Counted from the first letter of the stretch, positions 18,976 through 27,969 are shown. The stretch is 64,000 nucleotides of DNA from Paracoccaceae bacterium Fryx2 (GCA_032334235.1 JAVSGI010000003.1:806001-870000), one strand, 5' to 3'. Notes: a model not told the origin generated them from the sequence alone. Program-made: numbers and translations.

Positions 18976-19791
18976 TCAGCCTTCTCCTTTGTCCTTGTTG
19001 TCGGCGATGGTTGTCGTTGGCGGTCTGCTCAGCGCCTCTTTGTTGGAGGCGGCCGCGCGCTGGCGGAAGCTTTCGGCATTCATCTCCAGGATCGCTGCGT
19101 GATGAACCAGCCGGTCGATGGCGGCGACGGTCATCGCCTTGTCCGGGAAGATCTGGTCCCAGCCGCTGAAGGGCTGGTTGGCGGCGATGGCGATGCTGCG
19201 GCATTCGTAGCGCCGGGCGATCAGCTCGAAGAGCACGCCTGTCTCGGCCTGATCCTTGTGGGCGTAGGTGATGTCGTCGAGGATGATCAGGTCGAACTTG
19301 TCGAGCTTGGCGAGCGCGGCTTCGAGCACCAGATCGCGGCGGGCGGCCTGAAGTCGCTGCACCAGATCGCTGGTGCGGGTATAGAACACGCGGTGTCCCC
19401 GCTCGATCAGGGCATGGCCTATCGCGCAGAGAATGTGCGTTTTGCCCGTGCCGGAATTGCCGATGGCGATCAGGTTGCCGCCGCCCTCCAGCCAGTCGCC
19501 GGCCGCCAAGGCCTCGATCCGGGCGCGCGGCAGGGTTGGCAGCGCCTTGAAGTCGAAGGTCGCCAGCGTCTTGCCAGCCGGTAGCTGTGCCTCGTTCATG
19601 TGGCGCTGAATGCGGCGCATGTCGCGCTCGGCCAGTTCGTATTCCGCGAGGACAGCCAGAAAGCGGGCAGCGGGCCAGCCTTCGGTGTCGGCACGGGTGG
19701 CGATGTCGGCCCAAAGCTTGTGGAAGCTGGGCAGGCGCAGCGCGGTCAGCATGCCGGGCAGCGTGTGGATGTCGATCTCGCGGGAGGTCAT
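18976..19791 (-). CDS. istB: IS21 helper ATPase IstB (no. 3)
   Basis: A 271-residue AAA+ protein. The N-terminal domain includes MLTALRLPSFHKLW and AERDMRRIQRHMNEAQLPAG. Walker A is LIAIGNSGTGKTHILCAIG, Walker B is FDLIILDDITYAHKD, and sensor I is SIAIAANQPFSGWDQIF. It begins at the ATGA overlapping the istA stop. It is intact and differs strongly from IstB no. 1 and no. 2. Confidence 0.92.
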   Translation of the reverse strand: MTSREIDIHTLPGMLTALRLPSFHKLWADIATRADTEGWPAARFLAVLAEYELAERDMRRIQRHMNEAQLPAGKTLATFDFKALPTLPRARIEALAAGDWLEGGGNLIAIGNSGTGKTHILCAIGHALIERGHRVFYTRTSDLVQRLQAARRDLVLEAALAKLDKFDLIILDDITYAHKDQAETGVLFELIARRYECRSIAIAANQPFSGWDQIFPDKAMTVAAIDRLVHHAAILEMNAESFRQRAAASNKEALSRPPTTTIADNKDKGEG

Positions 19792-21296
19792 GCGCAGGCT
19801 CCCAGAAGGGCATCGAAGCTGTCGAGCGAGGGATGGGCGACGGTGACATCTGTCGGCAGCGCCGTTTGCTTGGGGCTCAGGCGGAGCGTCAGCAGGTCAG
19901 GGTCCGGCGCCCGGCCGGCGTCGAGATCGTCCGTCAGGAGATGTGCCAGTTCCGCCTCGCAGGCCCGGTCGTGGGCGATGAACAGCAGGTCGACCATGCG
20001 GCGGCAGGCGTCGCGGCGGGGCAGATCGCGCTGTAGCACCTTCCAGGCCTCAGCGTATTCGGTTCGCGGGAACAGGCTGTCGCGGTAGATCGAACTCCAC
20101 AGGGCTTGCGGTTTGCGCCGCAGCGCATGGATGACGTGATGGTAGTTGATGACATGCACGCGATGGCCGTCGCCGCGACCACGCGCCCTTGTATGGCTGA
20201 CGACCAGGGTGCTGCCGAGAAAGGCCTCAAGGCGATCGTCGTAAAGGTGGACCCGCAAGCGCTGCCCGATCAGCTGCGACGGGGCGCTGTAGAAGATGCT
20301 CTTGACCAGAAAGCCGCCGGTGCGGGTGACCGGAACCACGGTCTCTGTAAAGTCGGTGGTGCGCCGGAGCGGCAGGGGCTTCAGATGCGCCCGTTCCACC
20401 TGCGTGGCCGCCGCCCGCTGCCGGTTGCGCCGTGCCACCAGAATGTCGACGAAGCGCCGGTAGTCCTCAATGCTGGCGAAGTCGCGGCTGCCGCGCAGGA
20501 TCAGCGCCTGTTCGATGGCCTTCTTCAGGTGCCGGTTCTGGGATTCCACCGCGCCGTTCTCATGAGCTTCCCCGCGGTTGTTGCGACTGGCCTCCATGCC
20601 GTAATGGCCGACGAAGGCATTGTAGCGCGTGGTGATATCCTGGCGCTGGTCAGCCGTCAGGTTGCGGAAAGCGGCCGAGAGGCTGTCGGTGCGATGCTCC
20701 TGTGGTGCCCCGCCGAGCGACCAGAGCGCCTGCTGCAGGTTCTCGGCCAAGGCCGTGAAGCTCTCCCCGCCCAGGACCACCCCGACATGCTCCCACCGGC
20801 TGTAGACCATGACGAAGTGGTAGAGCAGATGCGGGAATAGCTGGCCCGCGATCGTCACCTCCAGCTCCTCGGCATGAGTGAAGTCGGACTGGGCCATGCG
20901 GCCCGGCTCCGGCGTCTGGCGGAAGATGATGTCGCGCTCGGGCCCGTTCAGCGCCCGCCACTGCCGCACCCGCCGTTCCAGGGTGCGCCGGATGCGGTCG
21001 TCGGGGAAGGCCAGCGGGTGCAGGCCCTGAAGGTGGCGCAGCAGGGTGACGGCCTGCAAAGTGCTGTCCCTCTCCAGCAAAGGAAGGATGTCGCCCTCCC
21101 AATAACCCTCGAGGGGATCGGCCACCGTGCGCCCGTGAACAATCTTGCGGTTCGAGGGCAGCGTCGGATTGGCATCGAACCGTCGGGCCGTGCGCTCGCT
21201 GAACCCGGCGCGGGCGGCCGACGTGCGCTGACTGTGATATCGGAGGTCGGACATGTATAATCTCAATTGCTGGTCGGTGATGGGTTTGTAGGCCAA
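19788..21296 (-). CDS. istA: IS21 transposase IstA (no. 3)
   Basis: About 502 residues. I chose the TTG at 21296 because GGAGG sits 7 bases upstream; the next ATG (in LYMSDLRYHS) would cut into the conserved N-terminus. The helix-turn-helix is TSAARAGFSERTARRFDANP. The DDE core has Asp in GRMAQSDFTHAEELEVTI, second Asp in PQEHRTDSLSAAF, and Glu in NGAVESQNRHLKKAIEQAL. The C-terminal domain holds FLVKSIFYSAPSQLIGQRL. Confidence 0.9.
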   Translation of the reverse strand: MAYKPITDQQLRLYMSDLRYHSQRTSAARAGFSERTARRFDANPTLPSNRKIVHGRTVADPLEGYWEGDILPLLERDSTLQAVTLLRHLQGLHPLAFPDDRIRRTLERRVRQWRALNGPERDIIFRQTPEPGRMAQSDFTHAEELEVTIAGQLFPHLLYHFVMVYSRWEHVGVVLGGESFTALAENLQQALWSLGGAPQEHRTDSLSAAFRNLTADQRQDITTRYNAFVGHYGMEASRNNRGEAHENGAVESQNRHLKKAIEQALILRGSRDFASIEDYRRFVDILVARRNRQRAAATQVERAHLKPLPLRRTTDFTETVVPVTRTGGFLVKSIFYSAPSQLIGQRLRVHLYDDRLEAFLGSTLVVSHTRARGRGDGHRVHVINYHHVIHALRRKPQALWSSIYRDSLFPRTEYAEAWKVLQRDLPRRDACRRMVDLLFIAHDRACEAELAHLLTDDLDAGRAPDPDLLTLRLSPKQTALPTDVTVAHPSLDSFDALLGACA

Positions 21297-21473
21297 CCCG
21301 GATCCTCCGTTTGACGGCAGAGGAACCCGGCTTACCAACCCGCAGCGACCAGCACCTTCCCCGAAATCAATCAAGCCGGTGCGGCTGCCCTCCAGACGGG
21401 CATGCCCGTCTTCCGTTCAGCCCCACCGGCCAAGGTGGTTGCCGGCACCGGCCAAGATGGTTGTCGCGCAACA

Positions 21474-22903
21474 GGGGCGATCTCGATGTCGGACTTCAGC
21501 ACGCGGAAGCCGCGCTCGATGTCGGCGAGGGACTTGTAGCGCAGGACGGCCTCGGCCGGCGTGAGGTCGGGGGCATTGGTCAGGAGCGCGAGCTTGCCGT
21601 CGAAAAGCTCGGCCTCGGCGAGGGCCGCCTCGTTCAGCGACCAACTGAAGCGGTCGGCCGCGTAATCGACCTGAATGAAGCGCGTCAGTTCCGCTTCGGC
21701 CACGGCGCGGGCAAAGCGGCTGTAGGCGCCGCGGTCGGAAGCGCGGCGGCCGCGGGCGGTGTCACCGGCATCCTGGGCATCGAGCTTCTTCACCATCTTC
21801 GCAGCCATCGCTTCAAGCTCGGCGATCCGCGCCCGGCGATGTTCGGATTGAAGCGCGGCCCGATCCTGATCATGCGCCACGATCAGCCGGTGGCCGGCGA
21901 AGCTGGCTTCGGCGAGGCCCTCGGTGAAGGCGAGGCTCCGGAAGGTCTCGACCAGCTCGCCGTAGCGGCGGGCTGGCACCGCCAGGATGAACTCCAGCTT
22001 GCGGCCGCCGGCTTCCCGCTCGGCCATCGCGGTCAGTTCGGAGATGTTGTCGAGGCTCAGGAGCCCGCGGTCGGCCACCAGGATCACGCGCTGCACGGGA
22101 AAGCGCTGCAGGACGGTCGTGAGCATGCCCTGCAGCGTCTTCGTCTCGGCGACATTGCCGGGATGGACGGTGTGCAGTCGGCAGGGACCCGCCACCGGTT
22201 CGAGGGTCCATGCCGACGGCAGTCCCTCGGCGGTCTGGACCACGCCCAGCACGAACTGGCGGGCGATGCCCCCGGTCTCCTTGTTCATTCCGAAGGCGCG
22301 GATGTCGTCGTCCACCTCGCCTTCGCCATGGATGCGCACGGTGGTGAGATCGTAGAAGACCACGGCCAGATCCCGGTCGACCAGCGGCCGGATCTGGCGG
22401 GCGAGTGCCGCCTCGACGGCCTCTGCGTGATCCATCAGCGCGTCCATCGCCCGCAGCAGATGCAGGTGATTGATCGCCACGGGCATCGCGGGCATGGCCA
22501 CCGTTTCCAGCCAGCGCAGGCAGCCCAGCTTGCTGTCCGGCGCGCAGAGCCGGTTGAAGACCATGGCGCGCACCAGCGCCTCGACATCGATCTCGCGGCG
22601 ACCGGAACGCAGGGCCGCGGTGAGCGCACGGTCGAAGCCGAGCTCCTTCCAGAGCTCATGCAGCGCAAAGACATCGCCATATCCCAGGGCTGCGTCGTAG
22701 ATCACCTCCGAGGCAGAGTTCTCGGCCCGGCCGGCCGCGCGGTTCAGGCCACTGATGAGGGCGCCGAGCTGGCCGGGCTTCAGGGCATCGAGGCGCCCGA
22801 GGTTGGCCACGACGCGCAGCCGCGACTAGCCCGCGTCGTTGCGGAAGGACTCGACGATCTGCAGGTAGCGGCGGACGCCGGACTCGGTGATGCGGGTAAA
22901 CAT
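21474..22903 (-). pseudogene. IS1634-family transposase, nonsense mutation and IS21-truncated
   Basis: The ATG at 22903 opens MFTRITESGVRRYLQIVESF, but codon 26 is TAG (22826-22828) where the family normally continues. The frame then runs unbroken: VVANLGRLDALKPGQLG, VFYDLTTVRIHGEGE, VILVADRGLLSLDNI and the late YKSLADIERGFRVLKSDIEI. It ends at the IS21 boundary, lacking the last ~60-80 residues. Two independent lesions make it inactive. Confidence 0.88.
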
Positions 22904-23075
22904 GGAATGCAAGATACGCTGCTATGCGCTTTTATAAAAGATACTTTATCTGCGCAGCGTGTAACTACAAGACCTGCGTCGAAATGGCCGCCGCACCGCT
23001 CTAACTCCTTGAATTACCTACGCCGCCAACCGCCAGTCCACGAAGAACCGCCATCCAACTGTCGAACTTGGGTAC
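22904..23075. other. IS1634 upstream region with a perfect palindrome
   Basis: This short gap contains CTTTTATAAAAG (near 22928-22940), a perfect 12-bp palindrome within an AT-rich patch upstream of the IS1634 start. It is probably the promoter or end region of that IS. No gene is seen. Confidence 0.35.
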
Positions 23076-23230
23076 CCCGGCTTGATCCGCTGTGGGACGA
23101 GTTGTTCCCTGCCGAGCAGGCCCGCATCGTGACGCTGCTGGTTGAATGTGTCGACATCGGCACCGAAGGACTGAACGTTCGATTGCGCGTAGATGGACTG
23201 GCTACCTCGCAACCAATAACAGCGAGATGA
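23076..23230 (+). pseudogene. Large serine recombinase, extreme C-terminal fragment
   Basis: About 50 codons read LDPLWDELFPAEQARIVTLL, VECVDIGTEGLNVRLRVDGL and then a stop. This is the characteristic C-terminal tail of large serine recombinases of the resolvase/recombinase family, carried by integrating elements and prophages. The catalytic domain and zinc-ribbon domain are gone. It lies about 360 bases from the 3' end of tRNA-Ser, consistent with the remains of an island's integrase. Confidence 0.6.
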
Positions 23231-23587
23231 ACCCCCTTCGCGAAGATAGGTCCCTTAGCACTTGCGAAGAGTGCCCGTTGTCGCCCTGCAATACCAGCCG
23301 AAGGGGCTTGCTGCGCCGGCGAACGTTTGAGTTGCGTTCCATCTCGCCAAGCGCCACTGGTGTCGAAATGTGCGGCGCGCCCGCGCCGAAAATAAAGCAA
23401 TTTCAAAGAGATACTCGTACTAAACCGAATGGGCGCAGGCAACAGGTCCGGAGAATATCGACCCGGAGAGACACCGTTCGGGCCTGTTCGCGTGGGCACC
23501 GGTTAACAGCCCGTCCAGCATAACCCCCGAAAACAACGGAAAAATCTTGCCACGGCCTAATCGGGAGAACGCTTTCGTGAGGGCAAG
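23231..23587. other. Unassigned stretch between recombinase fragment and tRNA-Ser
   Basis: No convincing coding sequence. It is less GC-rich than the surroundings in places. It borders the 3' end of the tRNA gene, where island attachment sites usually lie. I could not identify a duplicated tRNA 3' end elsewhere in the window. Confidence 0.35.
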
Positions 23588-23677
23588 TGGCGGAGGCGGT
23601 GGGATTCGAACCCACGGTGGGGTTCCCCCCACGCTCAGTTAGCAACCGAGTGCTTTCGGCCTCTCAGCCACGCCTCC
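23588..23677 (-). tRNA. tRNA-Ser(GCU)
   Basis: The minus strand folds as a class II tRNA of 90 nt. The acceptor GGAGGCG pairs with CGCCTCC. The D-arm is GGCTGAGAGGCC, the anticodon stem-loop CTCGGTTGCTAACTGAG has anticodon GCT, the variable arm is CGTGGGGGGAACCCCACC and the T-loop is GGTTCGAATCC. The 3' CCA is encoded. It reads AGC/AGU serine codons. Confidence 0.95.
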
Positions 23678-23799
23678 GACGACTTTCATTTAACGATGCT
23701 CGGCAAGGGGGGCAAGAGGGAAACCTGAGGCGGGGTCGCGTTGTGGAAGGCAGTGTTGGTCAATCTGGTACATAGTGCGTGCCGCGCGCGGGGAAATCT

Positions 23800-23950
23800 T
23801 GTGGGGCGGGAGGAGTTTGCGAAGATTTTCGCCTGATTTGCGAGGGGCACCGCCGCAAGGACCGGGTCGAATCCGGTGCCCTGCTTAGAGGCAGGCAGGA
23901 AGGTGACCATCGCCGGATTGAAGTTCACGGGGACGCAGCACCGGGCAGCG
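23800..23950 (+). pseudogene. Relic of an IS66-type left end and tnpA start
   Basis: The nucleotide sequence parallels 6010-6150 (IS end plus start of tnpA). Shared blocks include CGCCTGA-TTGCGAGG, a GGGTCGAA block, AGGCAGGCA and the ATCGCCGGAT-GA block encoding HRRIEV. Frameshifts and stops disrupt it. It shows that two diverged copies of this IS66 type have existed in the region. Confidence 0.55.
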
Positions 23951-23999
23951 TCCGAGGACGGGTAAATTCGTCGGCGCAGCGGGAGGGTGTTCATGAGTG

Positions 24000-24396
24000 T
24001 TTGGGCGAGGGGAGTTTGGCTGCAACCACTGACCTTTCAGAGACCTTGCAAAGCTCTGCAAAAGCAAGGTCGGGGCGGCTTGCTGCGCTTGGTCGCCGAA
24101 GCTGTCATGCAGCTTGGGATCGAAGGCGACTGATCGGCGACGGCGGCCGCGAACGTGCAGAGAAGAGCAGGACATGGCGCGGTTGCCGTGACCGCCCGCT
24201 TGCCCCGCTCGAGGGGGCTCAACGGAAGGTGCCAAAGCTGCCGCAGGGCACCTTTCCCGGCTTTCGGGAGGCCGACAGGACTTCCGGACAGGCGCGGTTG
24301 AATCAGGAGGCGTGGATCGGCGTCTCGATCCGCCGCGTTGACGAACGGGAGTAGTGGTTTGAACGGCATCCTGACGGCCCGGTGTCGAAGCTGTGT
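24000..24396 (+). pseudogene. IS256-family transposase, degenerate N-terminal relic
   Basis: In shifting frames one can read pieces of a second IS256-type N-terminus: LLRLVAEAVMQLGIEGD, PKLPQGTFPGF and NQEAWIGVSIRRVDE (the VSTRRVDxLV motif). Several frameshifts separate them. It ends at the 4-bp target duplication GTGT of IS3 copy 2. This IS256 type is distinct from the one at 6521. Confidence 0.5.
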
Positions 24397-24447
24397 TGAA
24401 CCGCCCCGGGTTTACCGGAGGGCAAAACTCTCGGAGAATTGCCCGTT

Positions 24448-24789
24448 ATGGAACAGACCTCAAAGAAGAAGACCTCGAAGCCGTATTCACCTGAGTTCCG
24501 CGAGCGTGCGGTGCGGCTGGCGATGGAACACCGCGATGATTATCAGAGCGAGGCTGCGGCGCTGACGGCGATTGCAGGTAAATTGGGCTGTTCGACGGAC
24601 AGCCTTCGCGTCTGGATGCGACAGGTCCAGCGCGATGGTGGCGAACGGCCGGGACCTACCAGCGCTGAGATCGCGCGGATCAAAGAGCTTGAGCGCGAGA
24701 ACCGGGAACTGCGGCAAGCGAACGAGATTCTGCGCAAAGCTTCAGCGTATTTTGCCCAGGCGGAGCTCGACCGCCCGTTTCGCAAATGA
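24448..24789 (+). CDS. IS3-family transposase OrfA (copy 2)
   Basis: The same protein as copy 1: 113 residues with a helix-turn-helix and a zipper-like coiled coil. The stop overlaps the orfB start (ATGA, 24786-24789). Confidence 0.92.
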   Translation: MEQTSKKKTSKPYSPEFRERAVRLAMEHRDDYQSEAAALTAIAGKLGCSTDSLRVWMRQVQRDGGERPGPTSAEIARIKELERENRELRQANEILRKASAYFAQAELDRPFRK

Positions 24790-25691
24790 CTGCTTTCATT
24801 GAGGAAAGCCGAGAGGCATTCGGGGTCGAGCCGATCTGCAGGGCACTGCAGTTTGCCCCTTCCACCTTTTATGACCGGCGGGCGATCATGCGTGATCCTG
24901 ACCGGGCCTCGGCCCGGGCCAAATCGGATGCCGCCCTGAGCCTCAAGATCGACGCGGCCTGGGATGCCAACCGCAAGCTCTATGGCGCGCGGAAGATCTG
25001 GCATGTTTTGCGACGGCAGGGTGAAGACGCCGCCCGCTGCACCGTGGAACGATTGATGCGCCATCTGGGCATCAGGGGCGTGGTCCGTGGCAAGAAGGTC
25101 ATCACGACCAATCCTGACACGTCTCTGCCTTGCCCGGACGACAAGGTGAACCGGCTGTTCATGGCGGATCGGCCGAACAAGCTGTGGGTTTCAGATTTCA
25201 CCTATGTGCCCACATGGTCCGGCACCGTCTACGTGGCCTTCGTCATCGACGTCTTTGCACGTCGTATTGTCGGTTGGCGCGTCTCGACATCGATGAAGAC
25301 CCAGTTTGTGCTCGACGCGCTGGAGCAAGCGATCTGGCAAAGAAAGACGCCGGATAACAAGAGCTTGGTCCACCATTCGGACCGCGGATCACAATACCTG
25401 TCGATCAAATACACCGAACGCCTGGCCAAGGCCGAGATCGACCTTTCCGTTGGAACAGTTGGCGATGCCTATGACAACGCCTTGGCTGAATGCGTCATCG
25501 GCCTGTTCAAGACAGAGGTCATCAACCAGATCGGCCCCTGGAAATCAATGCGCGAGGTCGAATGGGAAACGCTGAAATGGATCGATTGGTATAACAACCG
25601 CCGCCTGCTTGGCCCAATCGGATACATCCCACCCGCAGAAGCAGAGGAGGCGTTCTATGCAAACCTGAACTCACTCGATATGGTCGCGTAG
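24786..25691 (+). CDS. IS3-family transposase OrfB, DDE integrase (copy 2)
   Basis: The same 301-residue catalytic protein as copy 1. The complete DDE motif (VSDFTY, HHSDRGSQY, NALAECVIG) and intact C-terminus suggest an active element. Confidence 0.93.
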   Translation: MTAFIEESREAFGVEPICRALQFAPSTFYDRRAIMRDPDRASARAKSDAALSLKIDAAWDANRKLYGARKIWHVLRRQGEDAARCTVERLMRHLGIRGVVRGKKVITTNPDTSLPCPDDKVNRLFMADRPNKLWVSDFTYVPTWSGTVYVAFVIDVFARRIVGWRVSTSMKTQFVLDALEQAIWQRKTPDNKSLVHHSDRGSQYLSIKYTERLAKAEIDLSVGTVGDAYDNALAECVIGLFKTEVINQIGPWKSMREVEWETLKWIDWYNNRRLLGPIGYIPPAEAEEAFYANLNSLDMVA

Positions 25692-25877
25692 TCATTGAAC
25701 AAACCACCCTCCGGTAAACCCGGGGCGGTTCAGTGTCAGCAAAGTGCCATGGTGCGCCGCTGGTTCAGATGTCGTTGCCCCGACGGGCCGTCATGGTGGC
25801 ATCTTCCCTTTTCGGCGCCCCCGTTCCTGATGCGGCATCCTTGGGCACCGCGGCTGGCACAGGGGCCGCCCCCAGCA

Positions 25878-26054
25878 TCAGTTTTGCCGGGTAACACCAA
25901 TGTCGGCACCGGGGCTTTCGTATTTCACGCGCAACCGCTCCAGCAGTTGTTCGATCCGCGTGGGTGTGGTGGTGCCGGGAAGCCCGTCGTAAGCGCGCTT
26001 GAGAAGCATGTCCATCTGGCTGTCGGCTGTGGCCTTGCCTGTATCCGTTTTCAT
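25878..26054 (-). CDS. NepR-like small protein (candidate anti-sigma factor)
   Basis: A 58-residue protein whose core, MDMLLKRAYDGLP then TRIEQLLERLRVKY, resembles the NepR two-helix region (LRxVYDxxL...PxRxxxLLxxL). NepR binds the extracytoplasmic sigma factor EcfG and is released from it by PhyR under stress. I start at ATG 26054; a GTG 12 bases earlier is possible and no strong ribosome-binding site is seen. No ecfG or phyR is in the window; the downstream side ends at IS3 copy 2. The assignment rests on a short pattern and is tentative. Candidate EcfG-type promoters occur repeatedly to the right. Confidence 0.4.
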   Translation of the reverse strand: MKTDTGKATADSQMDMLLKRAYDGLPGTTTPTRIEQLLERLRVKYESPGADIGVTRQN

Positions 26055-26253
26055 CGGGTGCTGCACTTTTTTTGATTGCGCCGTTCACGGGGGCGAGTGT
26101 CGGCCCCGCTGCCGGGCGACAGGATTCCTGCAGTTCGGGAACGCCGTCCTTCTCTACGGGCTTGCGCGGGTGGATGCGACCGGCCGGGCGCTGGCGTCGC
26201 CATCACGGGGTGATGACGCACCAGAAACCCGGCCGGGGCGGCGTGGAGTGCGG

Positions 26254-26575
26254 TCAGAGGCTGCGGATCAGATCGCAGATGCGAACCATGCGCCCGTCCG
26301 GCTCGTTGGTCGATCCGGCCAGGCCGGTGTAGGGTTCAGGGGCGGCGGACGCGCCGGGGGCCTGCACTTCCGCTCCCGCAGCGGAGCCGGTCACGGTCGT
26401 TGACGGGGCTTGCGTGGCTCCGGCCTGATCGCTCTCAGGCTGCACCGCGTCGGGCTGCACGCCTTCTGCGGTTTCCGGGTCGGTCTGACCTTCCTGCGTC
26501 GACGGTGCCACGCCTGCGCCCTGACCTGCCTCGGCTGCGCAACGCGCGCGCAGGGCGGCCTGATCGTCCTGGCTG
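26254..26575 (-). pseudogene. 3' part of IS630-interrupted exported protein gene
   Basis: Continuation of the gene starting at 27934. It reads ISQDDQAALRARCAAEAGQG, then a Gln/Pro/Glu/Thr-rich low-complexity tail, ending MVRICDLIRSL. Joined to the 5' part across the IS630 (counting the AT duplication once) the frame is restored exactly: 191 + 322 = 513 bases, or 170 codons plus stop. Confidence 0.75.
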
Positions 26576-26577
26576 AT

Positions 26578-27743
26578 ACCAACCTGCACTGATCAGCACT
26601 CATGCGCCCATTTACGCATCCCGATGGATTTGATGCGCGCGGGCTGGGCGATCAGCTTGTTCCAAGCATCACAGCAATGATCGACAATTTCGTTGTAGGA
26701 TTCGAAGATGTGGTTGGAGAGCCAATTATCCCGCATGAACTGCCAGATGTTTTCGACGGGATTGAGTTCAGGGCATTTGGCTGGCAGCGGAATGATGCTG
26801 ATATTCTCTGGTATGATGAGTGCGGCGGTCATATGCCACCCAGCCTGATCCATGAGCAGTACGGCATGGGCACCAAGCGCCACGGTTCGAGCGATTTCAG
26901 CAAGATGCAGATTCATCGCGTCCGTATTGCAAACCGGCAGGACAAGCCCTGCGCCCTTGCCCAGTGCCGGGCAGATTGCTCCGAAGATGTAGGCTGATAT
27001 GGTTCGTTGGTCATGCGGTGCGGAGGGCCGTGTTCCACGTTGTGCCCATCGGCGCGTGATCTTGTTTTTCTGACCGACTCGGGCCTCGTCCTGGAACCAG
27101 ACTTCTATTGCAGTGCCTTGTGGCAGGCGCGCGCGGACTTTTTCCAGTTTGGTTGCAAAGCCCCCTTTTTAAACCCCTCCAGCGCCTCTGTGTCTTGTGC
27201 ATGGTGGCGCGGTCGCGCCGTGAGCTTCACATAACCCAGCTTCTTCAACTCCCGGCTCACGGTCGTTTCGTCAATCGAGACCGTAAATTCCTTATAAAGC
27301 CACTGTGCAAGGTCGATCAGTCGCCAGCGCACGACTCCATGGATTGCAGGGATCGGTCCGCTTTCGACGATCGCCACAAGCGCCTGGCGTTGGACATCAT
27401 TGAGCTTGGGTCGATTGCCACGCGCTTTACCATCAATCAGCGCATCCGGCCCGCGGGCATTGAGCCGCACAACCCAGTCGCGTACAATCTGCAGACCCAC
27501 ACCGCCGATCCGCGCGGCATCGCTGCGGCTGCCGCCATCGTAGATCTCAGCCAGCGCCAGAAGCCTTCGGCTTTGGTTCGCGTTCTTCGTCTTCCGTGCC
27601 AAGCGCCTCAATGTCGCCCCGTCAAAGTCCAACCGCAATGCTATCGCTGCACCCATGGCCATGCCCTCCCTGATCTACCGCAATAGATTCAGACTTTTGG
27701 CGCTTTGGGAATCCCCCGTGAGTCAGCTTTCGCACCGCTTGGT
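26578..27743 (-). mobile_element. IS630-family element (1166 bp) in an exported-protein gene
   Basis: Terminal inverted repeats: ACCAACCTGCAC...CAGCACTCA at the left, ACCAAGCGGTGC...CTGACTCA at the right (minus strand). A 2-bp AT duplication at 26576-26577 and 27744-27745 flanks it. IS630 elements normally duplicate TA; the AT assignment comes from exact restoration of the interrupted reading frame. It carries a transposase in two frames. Confidence 0.85.
26593..27656 (-). CDS. IS630-family transposase, two frames (possible programmed -1 frameshift)
   Basis: The N-terminal frame (start ATG 27656, with GGGAGG upstream) has helix-turn-helix regions (SRSDAARIGGVGLQIVRDWV; LAQWLYKEFTVSIDETTVSR) and runs to EALEGFKKG. 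The catalytic part is in the -1 frame: EVWFQDEARVGQKNK (first Asp), AVLLMDQAGWHM (second Asp) and LPAKCPELNPVENIWQFMRD (Glu). The switch lies at TTTAAAAAGGGGG (27161-27173), a plausible slippage site. It may be either an active element with frameshifting or a mutated one. Confidence 0.8.
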
Positions 27744-27934
27744 ATGAGGCCGGTGAAATGGGCGCGGATCTCGAATTCCGGCCGCGGCGTTTCCAGCGAG
27801 GCGTCGCTGAAGAACCCCGCGCCGACCTTGTCCCACCATGCTTCGGTGGCAACCGTGTCATCGTTGCTGGTCTGTGCGAAACCGGGTGCCGCAAGCGCGG
27901 TGCCCAGCAGAAGGACTGCGATCGTGAATTTCAT
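27744..27934 (-). pseudogene. 5' part of IS630-interrupted exported protein gene
   Basis: The ATG at 27934 opens a signal peptide (MKFTIAVLLLGTALAAPGFA, then QTSNDD). After it comes WWDKVGAGFFSD and PEFEIRAHFTGL, where IS630 cuts the gene. The intact protein would be 170 residues, exported, with a conserved EIR...LS-x-xxQAALRARC-type segment and a P/E/Q-rich tail. A GGAAC-N16-AGTT element lies 35 bases upstream. Confidence 0.75.
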
Positions 27935-27969
27935 GACTTTGCCTTTCAGTTTCGGGTTTGCGCTGATGA

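Larger units (their letters stand above)
18887..21473 (-). mobile_element. IS21-family element no. 3 (2587 bp)
   Basis: Long imperfect inverted ends: left TGTAGCGCGTCAACCAG with CAACCACGTTGGCCGGT; right, on the minus strand, TGTTGCGCGACAACCAT with CAACCACCTTGGCCGGT. It carries istA-istB with overlapping ATGA. It interrupts an IS1634-family transposase gene at 21474. The flanks share only 4 of 5 bases (TGGGC versus GGGGC), so a clean duplication is not shown. Confidence 0.85.
24397..25732 (+). mobile_element. IS3-family insertion sequence, copy 2 (1336 bp, GTGT target duplication)
   Basis: As far as I compared, identical in sequence and length to copy 1 (7173-8508), with the same TGAACCGCCCCGGGTTTACC ends. 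A 4-bp direct repeat GTGT flanks it at 24393-24396 and 25733-25736, so this copy is an undisturbed insertion. The two copies are in the same orientation 17.2 kb apart and could recombine to delete the region between them. Confidence 0.93.
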
